Assembly: GCA_973895155.1 (NCBI GenBank)
Contig: OZ316892.1
Span: 3,596,001-3,660,000, forward strand
Origin: Marsupella aquatica
Taxonomy: Eukaryota; Marchantiophyta
Length of the DNA: 64,000 nt
Reading direction: 5' to 3'
Of the stretch, positions 46,190 to 58,440 are shown piece after piece. The position numbers were made by a program, and so were the translations under genes. Position 1 is the first letter of the stretch; each line of letters starts with the position of its first letter. The notes below the pieces were generated by a model, which saw only the letters and a program-made list of their open reading frames with translations, was not told the DNA's origin and ran no database searches.

Positions 46190-46760
46190 CATAGACTTAG
46201 AGGATACCGTTGCTAAGGTAGGATTATTCAGAAGATTATTAGGAAGATTGTTTAGTTGGTTTTCCTAGATTAGTCTTGGCCCTTAAATCTCCCAAGATTT
46301 AAAGGATGACAATTACATATTGGATAATGGGGACTGTGGCGAAGTGGAAAATTGGCTAATGCAAGACAGAATTCTCCCTACATGTAGAGGATACTGTGGC
46401 TAATAATATGGGAGAAGACGTTAGGAATAATCTTTACTTAAGTTTTCTACAGTAGATTACTTTTGGCCGTCAAATCCCTCGATTTAAAGGATGACCATTA
46501 AATTTTGTCTAATGTGATCTGTGGCTAAGTGGAAATTGGCCAATACAAGACAGGAAATCTCCCTAGATTTAGGGGCTACCATGGCTAATATGGGAGAAGA
46601 TGTTAAGAATTTCTTTATTCAATTTTTCTAGATTAAGACTGGCCCTCAAAATCTCCCCAGATTAGGATGGCCATTAGATTTCGCCTTGACATGCTCCGTG
46701 GCGAAGTGTGAAAATTAACTAATGCAAGGCAGAAAATCTAGCCAGTTTGACTGACCACGA
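46190..46760. repeat. ~180-bp degenerate tandem repeat, three units, upstream of GIGANTEA
   Basis: Units begin near 46215, 46410 and 46588. Each runs through a GGAAGATTGTTTAG/GGAATAATCTTTAC-like start, TTTTCTAGATTA, a GGCCCTYAAATCTCCC phrase, a GGATGRCCATTA phrase, and then GTGGCGAAGTGGAAAATTGG. A partial unit precedes the first. Divergence is substantial. The array ends about 1.2 kb before the GIGANTEA start codon. Confidence 0.75.
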
Positions 46761-47951
46761 GACTCTGGCTAATGCGCTCCGTGGCGTGTCAAATTGGCTA
46801 GAGAACGCGAAAATCTAGCGAAACGCAGCCAAAGGTGGAGGGTGCATGCTTTTCAGGGGACGTGAAATGTAGCGGATCCGCGACACTCGCTGGCGATTGC
46901 CTTTACAGTTTACGCCTCGAGATGGGGAGTGCGGCCACAATATGCGACGAAGTGGCGCAGCAGCAGAAAGCCAGAAACCGAGCGCAGTCGCATCACCTGA
47001 GTGGAAGCTACAGGACTACAGGACTAGAGGACTACAGTAGTTTAGTAGTACAGTGGTGAGGCGGAGGGCCTACTGTAGTTTAGGCCGTCGCGGCACAGAA
47101 CCCAGAACTATGGGCAGTCGTAGCATTGGTGGAGAAGTGGCGTTACCTCCTCTCGTTGCAGCGATGGTGCGTGCAGCAGCGGCACCTCTCGATGCGCACT
47201 GCTCTGCTTCTCTCGCTCATTCAAAGGGAGCGCGCGTTTGGGTAGACAATTCTTTGACAAGTGCAGTAGTAGGTCGAAGCATTCTGTGGAAGCTCGGCGC
47301 TCCAGTCGGAGCTCTGTCAATGGCTGTGTGTTATTATTATTGAGGTGACGCTCTGTCTCGGTGAAGGGGCGCTCGCAACTAGGGCGGAAGCGTTTTTCTC
47401 GAGCTCCCCCCCGCGAAAGAAATCTCAGCTCTGTTGACTCTCTGTCTCGTTTGCGGTCGCTGCTACATTTGGTTTAGGCATGGTGTCGAAGCTCAGCACG
47501 ATAATCTTAGCTTTACAGATGCCCTGGGGGAGAATCGCACGGGACAGGGGAAGACACAGGGCGAGATTCTTGAGTTTTTTTGCAGTGGCTTGTTAGACCA
47601 TGATAACTGGGAGTTTTGATTGCCGCATAGACGTTCATTGCAGGAGCCATCATTGCGTAAATTTGAGTCCGTCCAATTCAAAGATCACCTGCGGACAAAG
47701 GCCCTGCGGATGGACGGACAGCAATTTTGTTAGGGAGGGGGCCCTCACTTCGCTCGGGAATGTAGCCGGGGACCTGCGGATGGACGGACGTACTCGACTG
47801 AACCGGTTTGCGTAGCTAGATTGAAACTTACATACAGGAGAATAAATCCCAGGGCGCAGCAGATTGGCGATTTGGCACGGCCTAACGGGAGCGATTGAGC
47901 TAGAGAGAGCGAGGGGGGTAAGGGCGATACTGTGAAGAGAGGTCGGGCTCT
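46761..47951 (+). promoter_or_regulatory. GIGANTEA promoter and 5' leader region
   Basis: The sequence is GC-balanced with short repeats, including a CTACAGGACTACAGG run at 47008-47040 and CTGCGGATGGACGGAC twice (about 47705 and 47776). By eye I find no perfect evening element (AAAATATCT) here in either orientation. A CCA1-type site AACAATCT is present in reverse as AGATTGTT near 46246, inside the upstream repeat. The transcription start is not known. Confidence 0.45.
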
Positions 47952-50900
47952 ATGTCAGCACCTAGGCAGAAATGGCTTCGCGGCCTTCAATCTTCTTCGC
48001 TGTTCCGACCCGCACCCCAGAACGCCAACCAGAAACATGTATGCTCCTCGTCTCTCTGTGTTGACGGAGTGCATGTGTCTCCATGAATTCCTAGATGTAC
48101 GTTATTTGCTGGCTTGCCTTCGTCTTTAGTGCGGATATGATTGTTTCCATTCTTCAGGGGAGGGCTTGTGTGTGATGGTTCTCGTAAGTGGGTTACTCGG
48201 AAGGCCCTTGCGTTCCCTCGCTCCTGCTGTGGATTTACGACAGCTCTCCTTGTAGTCTTCGTCTTTGCGGAAGGAAACTTAGTGAGGTCTCTCTCGGCGA
48301 CGTCATCTGCAGTATCTCCAATTCTCGGTGAATCAGAGCCGGAGCTTGGCTTTTGCTTTCTTTGCCTGGGGTGTGCTGGAGAGATTGACTGTTGTGCAGC
48401 TTGTGGTCGAATGTCAGTCGCTTAGGTGTTTGTTTACATCGTCTTATGGTTAAAGAGTACGAAAGTCGTTTCCAACTCTGCGATAGCTGATGTAAGCACG
48501 TCAACCGTTTATGATGAAAGAATCGTGCTCTCTTGTTACGCGGTTATCCCATGTCCTATCACGTACTTACATTTCGTACTAAAATCCTGCCTCGGCTTCT
48601 TCTCTCTTTTGATTTCGTTTTCCGTTTTCCATTACGGCAACCCCATCAATGCTGGGAGTTGAGGATCTATCCAGATTGCACACTAGTCAGTCGCAGCTCT
48701 TCCAATAAAACTACTCCTTTTTCCTTTCCTCCTGGTTTGTTGAACTCGCAGATCAGATTGTCACACTCAACTGGGCCCAAGAGAAAGTTTTTATGAAGAC
48801 ATTCTTGCAAGAGCAGAGACAAATATGGGATGTGTTTAGTTCTTATGACTCCTCGCCCTTTGGGAACAAGCTAACTTGTTTTGGCATAGTTCCCTGAAGT
48901 CGTTTTATTGATTAATTTTTTCAATCCTCGCGACTTAAGTTTTCAAACGGCTTTCTTCAAACGACTTCGCTTCGTCAGCTTACGTCCCGCTCTCCATGCT
49001 GGAACTGTAATCATGAAGGTTGTCTATAGTTCATTTGCATATCTTTGCAGTGGAGAAGGCGGTGTATAGATGTCTTATGTCCAGAAGAAATCTTTGATTA
49101 GGGTTCACGCAAGAGTTACTGCTGCAGAGTATTTGCCATCGGCAGGGACCAAACTACCTGAACTTTGGACTCTCTTTAACGACGGACAGTACACACTGAG
49201 ATTAGGGTTTATTAGCTTCGGTGAAGGAAGAAGGAACCTACATCCAACCGGGTCACGTGCAAGATTTTCAATGTCCCTGTATATGGTGCAAAGCAGTTGA
49301 AATTGCACGGAAGTAATCACAATAAGTCAGAGTCTACTTGCATATGGGGAGGGCAACCTCTCTGATCTTTTACTAGCACTTCGCTCGTTATTACGATGAA
49401 TTCTCATTCAAACTGTAGTTGTTCGTGTTTTGTTCAGGAGGATGTGCTAAAGACCTTCGTAATTGTTTTTGTCCAGTGATAGTAGTTTTGTCTTCGAGCA
49501 GTATCTTTGAACACATGTCTGTCAATGCTGTGTGTGACCTGTGTTTGAAATATTCCTTGGCAGCCTACTGCATGCGACTATTAATGGAATCTCGGAAACC
49601 CAATAAAATTTGGTTCTGGTCGTCCTGATTATCTGGCACTTGATGTCATCAAGGGGAATAGTAGTTCTGCAGTACTCTTATTCATTTCTCTTAGGAGTCA
49701 TGCTTGTTAAACTGTTATGTGAAGGGAGGGTCGAGGTTTCCAGAGGGTGGAAGTAGTTATTGTGTTGTCACTGCAAGCTTGGTTACCAAATTGAGAATAA
49801 AAAGCCAACTGGACGGTTCACAATCTTATGTCTTCAAGTTGAAGTTGTGATCTTAATTTTTCTTAATAATTATGGTCGAGTTCTGCTCCTTCAATTCTTT
49901 GTCTTTAAGTACCTCGTGATACAGAATTGCCGCGTGAAAACTCTTCATCCTGGCATTATTGGATACACATTAATGTTTTTGATCTTCTGCCTTGTAGACG
50001 GAGGTCTTTGCATATGTTGAACTTTTTGCACAGTTCGTTTCAGAATCATTCGTGGATGACATTGGGGAGGTATGTTCTTGTACGGCGTACTTGACAGTGA
50101 TTTGTTAATCTCGTGGCTCTTGCTAAACTCTTAATTGTGGTAACGTCCTGTTAGCTCTTGTTAACGCGAGGTCATTGCTGAAGAAACTTAATACTTGTAT
50201 GAAGTCTGCAGGTGGCAATCATGTTTACCCTTATTACGTTTGGATTCTGAGGATAGGTGATGTAGACTTGATCCATTTACCTTCATTTTAATGTTTGTGC
50301 AGGCAGTTCGCAGTCATTATCCAAGCCAAGAGAGCTGCCTGCTGGATGATGTTTTAGGTAATATCGGAATCTCTTTTGGTCGATCATGAATATGTACGCA
50401 GGTCTTGGACACTGCCATTTGTGATATGCAACTAATTATGACGAGGATAAGATAGTAATTGGCTTTATTTATTCTGAAGTAGTGTGCCGAGGAAGATGTT
50501 TGTTCTCACTACCTTTCATGTCATGCAGCTATATTTGTCCTTCATCATCCAGAACATGGACATGCAGTTTTACATGCCCTCCTCTCCTGTGTGATTGATG
50601 GCACAATTTTGTACAACAAGAAGAGTGCTCCGTTCGGAGCTTTTATTTCTCTTTTCAGTCCATCTACTGAGGTTGTTTTCACCACTGAGGCTCTCCCTTA
50701 AGTGGATCGTTTACTGGAGTCATCTTTCTTGGATATATACATTTTTCGAAATTGCCGCAACACTCTGTCATCCAACTTTTATAGCTTTGAAAAACTTAAG
50801 AAACTTCACAATTTACTGTCTGGTCGGAAGTTAGATACAAGATGGAGAATTCCGTTGTCGAAGTTCTCTGAACTCCTCTGGCCTTTGAACTTCATGTCTT

Positions 50901-53900
50901 TGCTGAGTACTTCCTGTTCTTAGCTACTTGTCTTGCTTTGTGCAGAGACAGTTTTCAGAACAATGGGCTTTGGCATGTGGAGAAATCCTCAGGGTCCTGA
51001 CCCACTACAACCGACCTACGTTCAAGACTGATAATGGCCACCCTTCAGCGAGTCTTGGAAGTCCTAGTACAAGTGGGGAGGGTTCAGGGAAAGCCACCCA
51101 GGACGATTCTTCTTGGGAAGCTAGGGGACGGAAGTCACCTTCTAGACTGCTCACACCTTGGATCACTGACAGCCTACTTGCTGCTTCCCCACCAATACGC
51201 AATGATTATTTCCGATGGTGTGTCTTCTATGCCTTATCATCTAAGCCCTTTGGCTTCATGAGTAATTGTCTAAGCAATAAAATGCTGCGTAACCGTTCTT
51301 GCGAAATTCTCGTTTTGAGTGGAAATTCGACATTTGTCGTCTCTAATATCTTGGCATTGCAGTAATTGCTAACCTCAGTGCTTTTCTTTGATTATTGACT
51401 ATATTATCAAACCTCGATGTAGGTGTGGAGGGATCATGGGAAAATATGCCGGCGGAGAAGAGCTCAGGCCTCCAACCAGGGGTAAGCTGCCTGGGTTTGG
51501 GCTCTTGTAAAGTTCGAGAGATTGTTCAATCCTCCTAATGTCAGTGAGTTGGTTGTATCATCGAGCGGCTTTGGTTTTCTTAAGAGCATGATCTCCATCT
51601 GAAAGATTCTCACATTGGGTCCTTCGTTTGCTAACAGTTGGACAAGGAAAACAGCCACAATTACTACCATCATCTCCCAGATGGGCCGTGGCCAATGGGG
51701 CTGCAGTGATCTTAAGTGTATGCGACGATGAAGTTGCTCGCTATGAGACAGCTGACCTGACCGCATCTGCTGTACCTGCTTTGCTGATTCGTCCACCACC
51801 TCCCGATATCCAGGATGAGGAAATGGTGGTGCTTAGCCTACCTCCACTAGAGCCGTATGCACGCTTGTTTCACAGGTAGACTTTTCCTTTCTACTTTCAG
51901 GAATTGTAGTTTAGATTGTCATGCAATTTATCGATGTTTGGGCATTAACTGCGGTGATTATGCCCCTTGAACGCAATCCTTGGAATATCTTTGGAATATG
52001 TTTTCAGGTATTATGCAATTGCAACACCAGGAGCCACACAGAGACTGCTTTTGGGCCTTCTTGAAGCCCAGCCAGTTGGGGCGCCGCATGGTTTACTTGT
52101 GGCCGTTGCTCTCCTCGATATATTGCGTGTAGCTGATGAAAGCAGCTCGTCTGTTAAGGTCTTTACCCGCACTGTTCGCATGTCTTATATAATTTTGTCA
52201 CTTCTAAGGGTGTATCTGTGTAGCCCTTGAAGACCTCTTGTTTTTCTAGTAAATGGCGATTCTTCTGAGTTGTAGCAATAGATGTCACTAATGTACTTGC
52301 TGGACTCTCATCGTAGTTTTATTGTCGAAATTTCTGTCAAGTTCTGAGATAGTAGACATGACGTTGTCTTTGTCTTGTAGCTTCCCCGTGATTGGTTGCA
52401 CCTACATTTTTTAAAACCAGTTGGTGCTGCGATGGCTACGCGGTCCGGGGTTGTGGCGGATTCTGCTGCAGCACTTCTATTTCATATTTTCTCTCAGCCT
52501 GCACTACTTGTTCGTCCATCCTCTCGGTCTCTTGGAAGTTCTGGAGCACAATCATTGTATGGGTGTGCAACGTTACCGTCAGGAACTGAAGAAGTAAGTT
52601 TCCATCAATCCATTGCGAGTTACTTAATTGGTCGTCCGTTTTCGTTCGCTGCTCTTTCCATTACAAAGTGGTCGAGTTTTTCCCCGAGGAAGTCGACGTG
52701 AAATTTATCGGCTTTCTTGGGGTTTAGATAGCTATATAGTTTGATTGATGTCAAGGCCATGGCTGCTGTTGTTACTAGACCACTTCTTACTCATTCACAT
52801 AGATGTATGCAAGTCAGAGGTAGAACCTCGGAAAATCTAAGATTGATTAGCTGAGAGTTCTTGTTATCCGAATCGTCAATGACATCAATCTAGCTTCGTG
52901 ATCATTATTTTGTTTTTGTACAAATTGAAGCTAGTTTCGAGATTTTCTAATTTCCGTAATCAACACTAGTATTTATCTAATCTAGTTGCTGTGTCCTCGC
53001 AATCAATGATCTATGATCGACTATTGCTGACACAGGCAACTACTCGTGCATCTCAAGCGAACGATGAAGCAACAGCAGGAGGACTAGCTGAGTTGATGAT
53101 TGGGCATGGACCTGACGTAGAATGGCGAATATGTTTACTGTGGGAGGCAGCTCTGGGATTGCGACCTCTTAGTCCTCATGTACTTGATTTACCCAAACTT
53201 GTTCTTTCAGCAGGTCTGCAGCCGCCTGTTCTGTCCTGGAATATGGTGCGGCCTCTGCTTTGTGCCCTTGAATATTTGCCTGCTAAAAGTGAATCACGAG
53301 ACTGCTTACGGAGAATATTCTCTGGGACTGTTGAGGCGATTCTACAGCGCACCTTCCCTCGAGATGAGGTAGCAAAGCAAATGGATGGCAGCTATAGAAA
53401 TATGAATGCTGGAGGAAGTGGGGCCAATGCCAAGATTGTTAATATGGCAGAACTTCGAGCTATGGTTCATTGTTTATTTACCGAGGCCTTTCTTTCCCCT
53501 AATCTTGCAGCTCAACTTCTCTCAGATGCCCTTACTTTATGCCTGAGCCATGATGCCAAACGTGAAATAGAGCTCAGGGCTGCCGTGAGAGATGGAAAAG
53601 GCAGAGAATCGTCCTCTGTTGAAGGGCCTAGCAGTAGTCAGGAGATACACCGACGTTCCGGTGATGACGTTGTCAAGGATCGTGGGGCAGTTGCAACTTT
53701 TGACTCTTACATTGTAGCTGCAGTCTGTGCTCTAGCATGTGAAGTGCGGCTGCTCTCTGTTTCCTCGGCGTATTTTACAGGGTCAGAGCAGGCTTCATTT
53801 GCTATGGTAACTGTGGAAGGGGATAGAGAAGTAGGTAGTAGTGGACGACAAGAGGGACGAAGACCATCTTCTCCATCAGCTGATGGCTTTCCCATTGGTA

Positions 53901-56129
53901 TTGCCAGTGTTGCAGAGCATACAAAGAGGCTTGGTCTTCTAGAATTCCTTCTCACTGGATCACCATCTTCGAATGGAACTGGCACCGGTGACAATATTAC
54001 AAGTAATAACGTTTTAGGGGAATCGGTAGTTGCAGCTCATATGTCTAATCTGTTGGGGCAGTCCAAGGCCTGTTTACACTCATTAACTGAAATTATGAAG
54101 TGCGAATGGGACCCTGGGATTTGTGCACAAGCTGCGGCACTACTTGCTCGCATAGAAAGCAATAGCGGTCTAACATCTGTGTCAAACCAGGGAAGACGAT
54201 TGCATTCAAGGTCGTCTGGTGTACAGGCAAGGGATACAGAGTTCGGGTTAGAGACAGTTGCTAGTGATTCAGATCACGCGTCCAAGGCCCTGAGTCTAGA
54301 TTCTCACAAAGATGGCACAGTTCAAAAGTCTCCCCACAGAGGGCGGATGACAAACATATTGAATGGGCAAAGGCAAAAATCTCCCAATGGGTTTTCAAAA
54401 GGTTATATGGGAAAGCAGGTTGTGGCGTTACCTTTGGAAGCAGCTGATGTGGCTGCGCTACTTTGTAAGGAGAGAACCGAGCACGGTGCTGTACTGACTT
54501 CATCTTTGCAACGAGTGATTGTTGAAAATCAGCACTTGGCAATTGGTACTCTGGCTTTGCTTTGCCAACGGCTGGTACTTTCTCCCGAGATTTCCAATAG
54601 CACTGAAGGGACCTCAGCTGATTGTGGGTGGCACCAGGTATGCACCATAGCCAGATGTGTTTGAAGTCACGATTTCTAGTGTCGCAGGAAACCAGCTTAG
54701 AATTTTCACATTTCGAAATAAAATCCAATTGTGTATCTGGTGTGTTCCATATCTTGAACAGCCAGCTAAATGGTCGGCGTGCTTCGCATTCTTTCAGGTC
54801 GTGGAAGCTCTTTGCAATATGACAGCTGCCCTTCCAGAAGAATTGGCTCCATTTGTTGTGGCCCAGGTGAAGAACCGTGATTGCCTTCTACTATTGGATT
54901 GCAGGCTTGCACTGTATTATGATAAAAAAATATCAATTAAGTTCTACAATATTTACATAGAGTCATGTGATGTGGTACTAATATATGTTGATCGAAAGCA
55001 TACTTTCAGTTAGGACCTTCGTACCTTTAGATGGAACAGAGGTGCAATGGTAGTGTCGAAGTTCTAGGGAAGTTGTCGTGTAGTTCTTGCTGCAATCAAG
55101 CACCCACCATTCGTTATTGTTGTTGGATATTAACAGGTTCACGATGTCTCTTGTGAGTCAGGCTGAGAAACACCTTCAACCATGGACTGTCAAGGATCAT
55201 GTGCAAAGCCAGAAAGCTGTCTGGAGAGTTAACATCCGCATCGTCACTTTGTTATCTGCACTTCTGCGCCTTTGGGCCATCCCATTCATTGTGAAGGTGG
55301 TTGTTGGTGACGGGGTCCTGCTTAGACAGGCCACTGATGCAATGACTATTGATGGAGAGGCTTGTTCTTTGCCTCAGCTAGAGGTAAGCTGGTTGATGTG
55401 AAAATTTAGATTGCATATATGTGATTTTATTGGCTTCTGCACTGGCTCGCAGACATTGTATATTGATGAGATGCTCTATGTGTCTACCTGATAGTATTAA
55501 CAATGCAATACACAATTGCTTATACCTCAGGTTAGAGGTGAAGACAAATTTTATTAACAATGGAGTTTGATCTAATTTTGTTTCTTTCTTATTTGCAGCT
55601 TTTGGAAGCAGCAGCTCAGGCAGCTCAGGCAGCCTTGAAATGGGATGATCCTCAGGATAAAATTGCGGACATGTTGCTTTCATTCCTCAGGGTAAGGCTT
55701 TGTACAACTCTGGCTTCTAGTCCGCTAGCACCAGACTTAAGAAGTTCTTTGCAGGGACTACTACAGAATTGCCGAGTTTCACCTGGGGAATTGATTTAAT
55801 TTACTCAGCTGAACGAGATGTATGCTGTGCAGGACCGGCTTCCAGTCACAGTCCAGTGTTTGTCACATAGCAGTGCACATGTACGAGCAATGAGTATTGC
55901 TCGACTTAGGGAGATGCTGTACTTCGAGTCATTTCGGACCAGATATTCCAAAGAAGGATTGGAAGAGGGTGACAGCACGGAGAAGAATGGGGATACGGGT
56001 AGTTATCACTGGAGAAATGCTATCGAGCAGTGTCTAACATGGGAGGCACGTTACCGTCGAGCTGGTGGGATGTCTATTTCCTTGCTGGCCAATGCTGCGA
56101 CTGCTCTAGGCTGCACACTTCCATCGTGA
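47952..56129 (+). CDS. GI: GIGANTEA, circadian clock and photoperiod protein
   Basis: Fourteen exons: 47952-48038, 49998-50069, 50303-50357, 50529-50671, 50946-51217, 51423-51481, 51638-51875, 52008-52158, 52381-52593, 53036-54637, 54798-54866, 55162-55383, 55599-55691 and 55833-56129. All introns are GT-AG, phases agree, and the product is 1190 residues (Arabidopsis GI is 1173). Matches run end to end: FAYVELFAQFVSESF (exon 2), FVLHHPEHGHAVLHA (4), SEQWALACGEILRVLTHYNR (5), PRWAVANGAAVILSVCDDEV (7), YYAIATPGATQRLLLGLLEA (8), HGPDVEWRICLLWEAALGL (10), CLSHSSAHVRAMS (14). GI is a plant-only scaffold and co-chaperone. It binds the LOV domain of ZTL/FKF1 F-box photoreceptors through its N-terminal half, stabilising them in the clock and in flowering control. 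Exon 1 encodes KWLRGLQSSSLFRPAP, where flowering plants have WIDGLQFSSLFWPPP-type sequence. Intron 1 is 2 kb. No stop or frameshift was found. Confidence 0.95.
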
Positions 56130-57839
56130 CAGTACTGGTGAAAGTTGAGAGTTGCGCAACTTTGTCAACTGTGTGGAACTCACTCTAGTCCTTAATATCG
56201 TACTCGGGGCACATATTGGAGGCAAGCATCATGGTGTTTACGTCTTTGGCATCAGTTGCATGAGTAAATCCAAAGCTTGGAGTAAATTCTCACTCCCAAG
56301 TGACGACTCAGGAGAGTTGAATGTTTTTATGGATGTATCACACTCGGGACATAGAAAATTTTCGGTGACCCATCGACAGCAAGATCGGTTTACAACAAAA
56401 CGTCAAGGAGTGCTGGACAATTATTTCGTCACCCTCGGGTGCAAGATATAGGTGTGGATCATTCTTTCATGGGAAGGAGCATCCCAGGAGGTTGTTTGAG
56501 CAACTACATCCTTTCCTCAAAATGATTGTGAAGTGTTCCGAAAGCAGTTCCGCGCTCAACTTACTATATTGGAAGAGCGAGCTTGGTACACATCTCTGTG
56601 GGGCTGCGGTTTTGATTACAGTCGGACAGATTTCTCATGGCTCAATGTGAGATTGTTGCCCACAAAGCTGGCAAGAGTAAGCTAAACTGATGACCCAAGT
56701 CAATCTATTCATGCAGTGTTCCAAGCATACGGGTTGGACGATTCGTTGTAACTCAGTCATCTGAGTTGATTTCAGGGTCCCTCGGTCATCATGTACAGTA
56801 ATGTAAATTGAGGTTAAATGAGCCTAGTTTGGATAGTGAATTGTGGTTTCGATTGCCACCACCTTGTGCGAGTTATTTTCTCCTTAGAGTAAAGTATCGC
56901 AATCTTCATCCAGCTTCAGAAGTCTCTGGCTTTTGAGGTTGCAACTAGCCTTAGTGAGGGGCCCAATTTTCCCTATCACCGGAAGAATCATTGTAGTTGT
57001 TCCCATCTAGATGATGCAGGTTCATGCATATGTTGTTGACACTACTCATACATCCTGCAGAGTCTCATCCAGATGAAAGTTACCAAAGGAGAGAAGGGCA
57101 TGTTTCGCTTCCTATGACCTGATAGAATCCCATGTTTGGGAATATACTTCACAGGAATCACCAAGGGTAGCAGTCTTCTGGCTTCAAGAAGAGGGTAAGG
57201 CACGAATCTGTTGGCTGGTGCAGGACTCATTGAGGTGAGACTGCTGTCCACCTGCACCCTTATGGGATTTTGTGTACATGCAAGAGGTGATTTAAAATTT
57301 CTTCCAGGACTGTCAGGTGCATGAACGAGAGTACTTGTGAGTCGAAATTGTTTGTTGCCCCAGTGACCCCTTGGAATTGAGTTGTGCGGTTTGTTTGAGC
57401 ACGTGATGGGCTACTGTGCTTGTCTCCGAGAGATGTTATCCTCCCGATGTAGACATCAGTATTTACGTTTTACTTGAGAGAATTGGTATTAACACCTAAG
57501 TATACCATTTATTACACTAATGACGCATGACGGTGTGCCAATATCAGTCTGTGATTTGGTTGAAACTGACAATCTGAGTTTGCAATATAGAGAGATATTC
57601 TAGCTTTTATTCTGGAAATGAAGCCTCGATGAACACAACATTTCACAAATATCTTCGATGCACCGTGTGGGCTTGTGTTCCATTGTGAAATTTGAAATGT
57701 TAGTTTGAGACCCAATTTTATCACCCCTTTGTAATTAGTCCGTGTACCCCTTGTTATCCAAGGAATGTTTGTAAATTGTTTTTTTTTTTAACAAAGAAAT
57801 GAATTTTTTATTTATGTGAAATAATTTTTTGATACATAT
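56130..57839. other. 3' UTR of GIGANTEA and spacer
   Basis: The first part is the likely GI 3' UTR. No further gene, RNA or repeat was seen. A small frame at 56152-56451 continues right after the GI stop but resembles nothing known. Confidence 0.5.
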
Positions 57840-58025
57840 CTAGTACCTAATAGTTCAATGAGAATGCACAATCATGTGTTATTAATGTGACTTTAATTCA
57901 AAATAATTATAAACATTAGTTAAATTTTTGAAACCTAATTAAATCCTGATCTAGTACCTAATAGTTCAATGAGAATGCACAATCATGTGTTATTAATGTG
58001 ACTTTAATTCAAAATAACTATAAAG
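57840..58025. repeat. 111-bp tandem duplication
   Basis: CTAGTACCTAATAGTTCAAT and the roughly 50 bp after it are repeated exactly 111 bp apart (57840 and 57951), with almost no differences until near the end of the second copy. Confidence 0.9.
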
Positions 58026-58179
58026 TAATCATAAAAAATTTATAAACCCAGACATCATGCTAAGACTAAACATCAAACCTACTTTGTTTTGTGACATTAG
58101 TTAAATTTTTGAAAAGCTAAGAATGTCAAAATGTTTTCATCATGTTCACTGGACACACATACCGGAGACACGAGTAAAC

Positions 58180-58440
58180 CTATAGGTCCAAAGCTTTTTA
58201 AATTTTGTGTTGTAAGTCCAAATTTTTTTAAATTTTGTGTTGCTCTGCTTTGATTTGATATTGAACAGAGCTTTTTGAAAAGTGGAAATAAGTTTCAAAT
58301 TGCACTGCATCAATTTTGTGCTGTAAGTCCAAAGCTTTTTAAATTTTGTGTTGCTCTGCTTTGATTTGATAATTGAACATTGTAATTTTGAGCAAAGCTT
58401 TTTGAAATGTGGAAATAAGTCTCAAATTGCAGTACATAGA
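58180..58440. repeat. ~115-bp tandem duplication
   Basis: GTCCAAAGCTTTTTAAATTT, then TGTGTTGCTCTGCTTTGATT and a GGAAATAAGTYTCAAATTGC phrase, occur in two adjacent copies. An extra partial start lies near 58188. Confidence 0.8.

Noticed and set aside
47972-48038. Alternative GIGANTEA start at the ATG at 47972
   Set aside because: It gives a product loosely like the GI N-terminus, but its phase at the exon 1 donor does not join the exon 2 frame. The ATG at 47952 gives phase 0 and the KWLRGLQ motif.
54261-54728. 155-residue minus-strand frame over GIGANTEA exon 10
   Set aside because: Antisense to conserved GI coding sequence, no domain.
55138-55161. Upstream acceptor for GIGANTEA exon 12 (AG before GTTCACGATG)
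   Set aside because: It would add eight codons (VHDVSCES-like in the wrong phase); the acceptor at 55160-55161 joins VVAQ to AEKHLQPW exactly as in known GI proteins.
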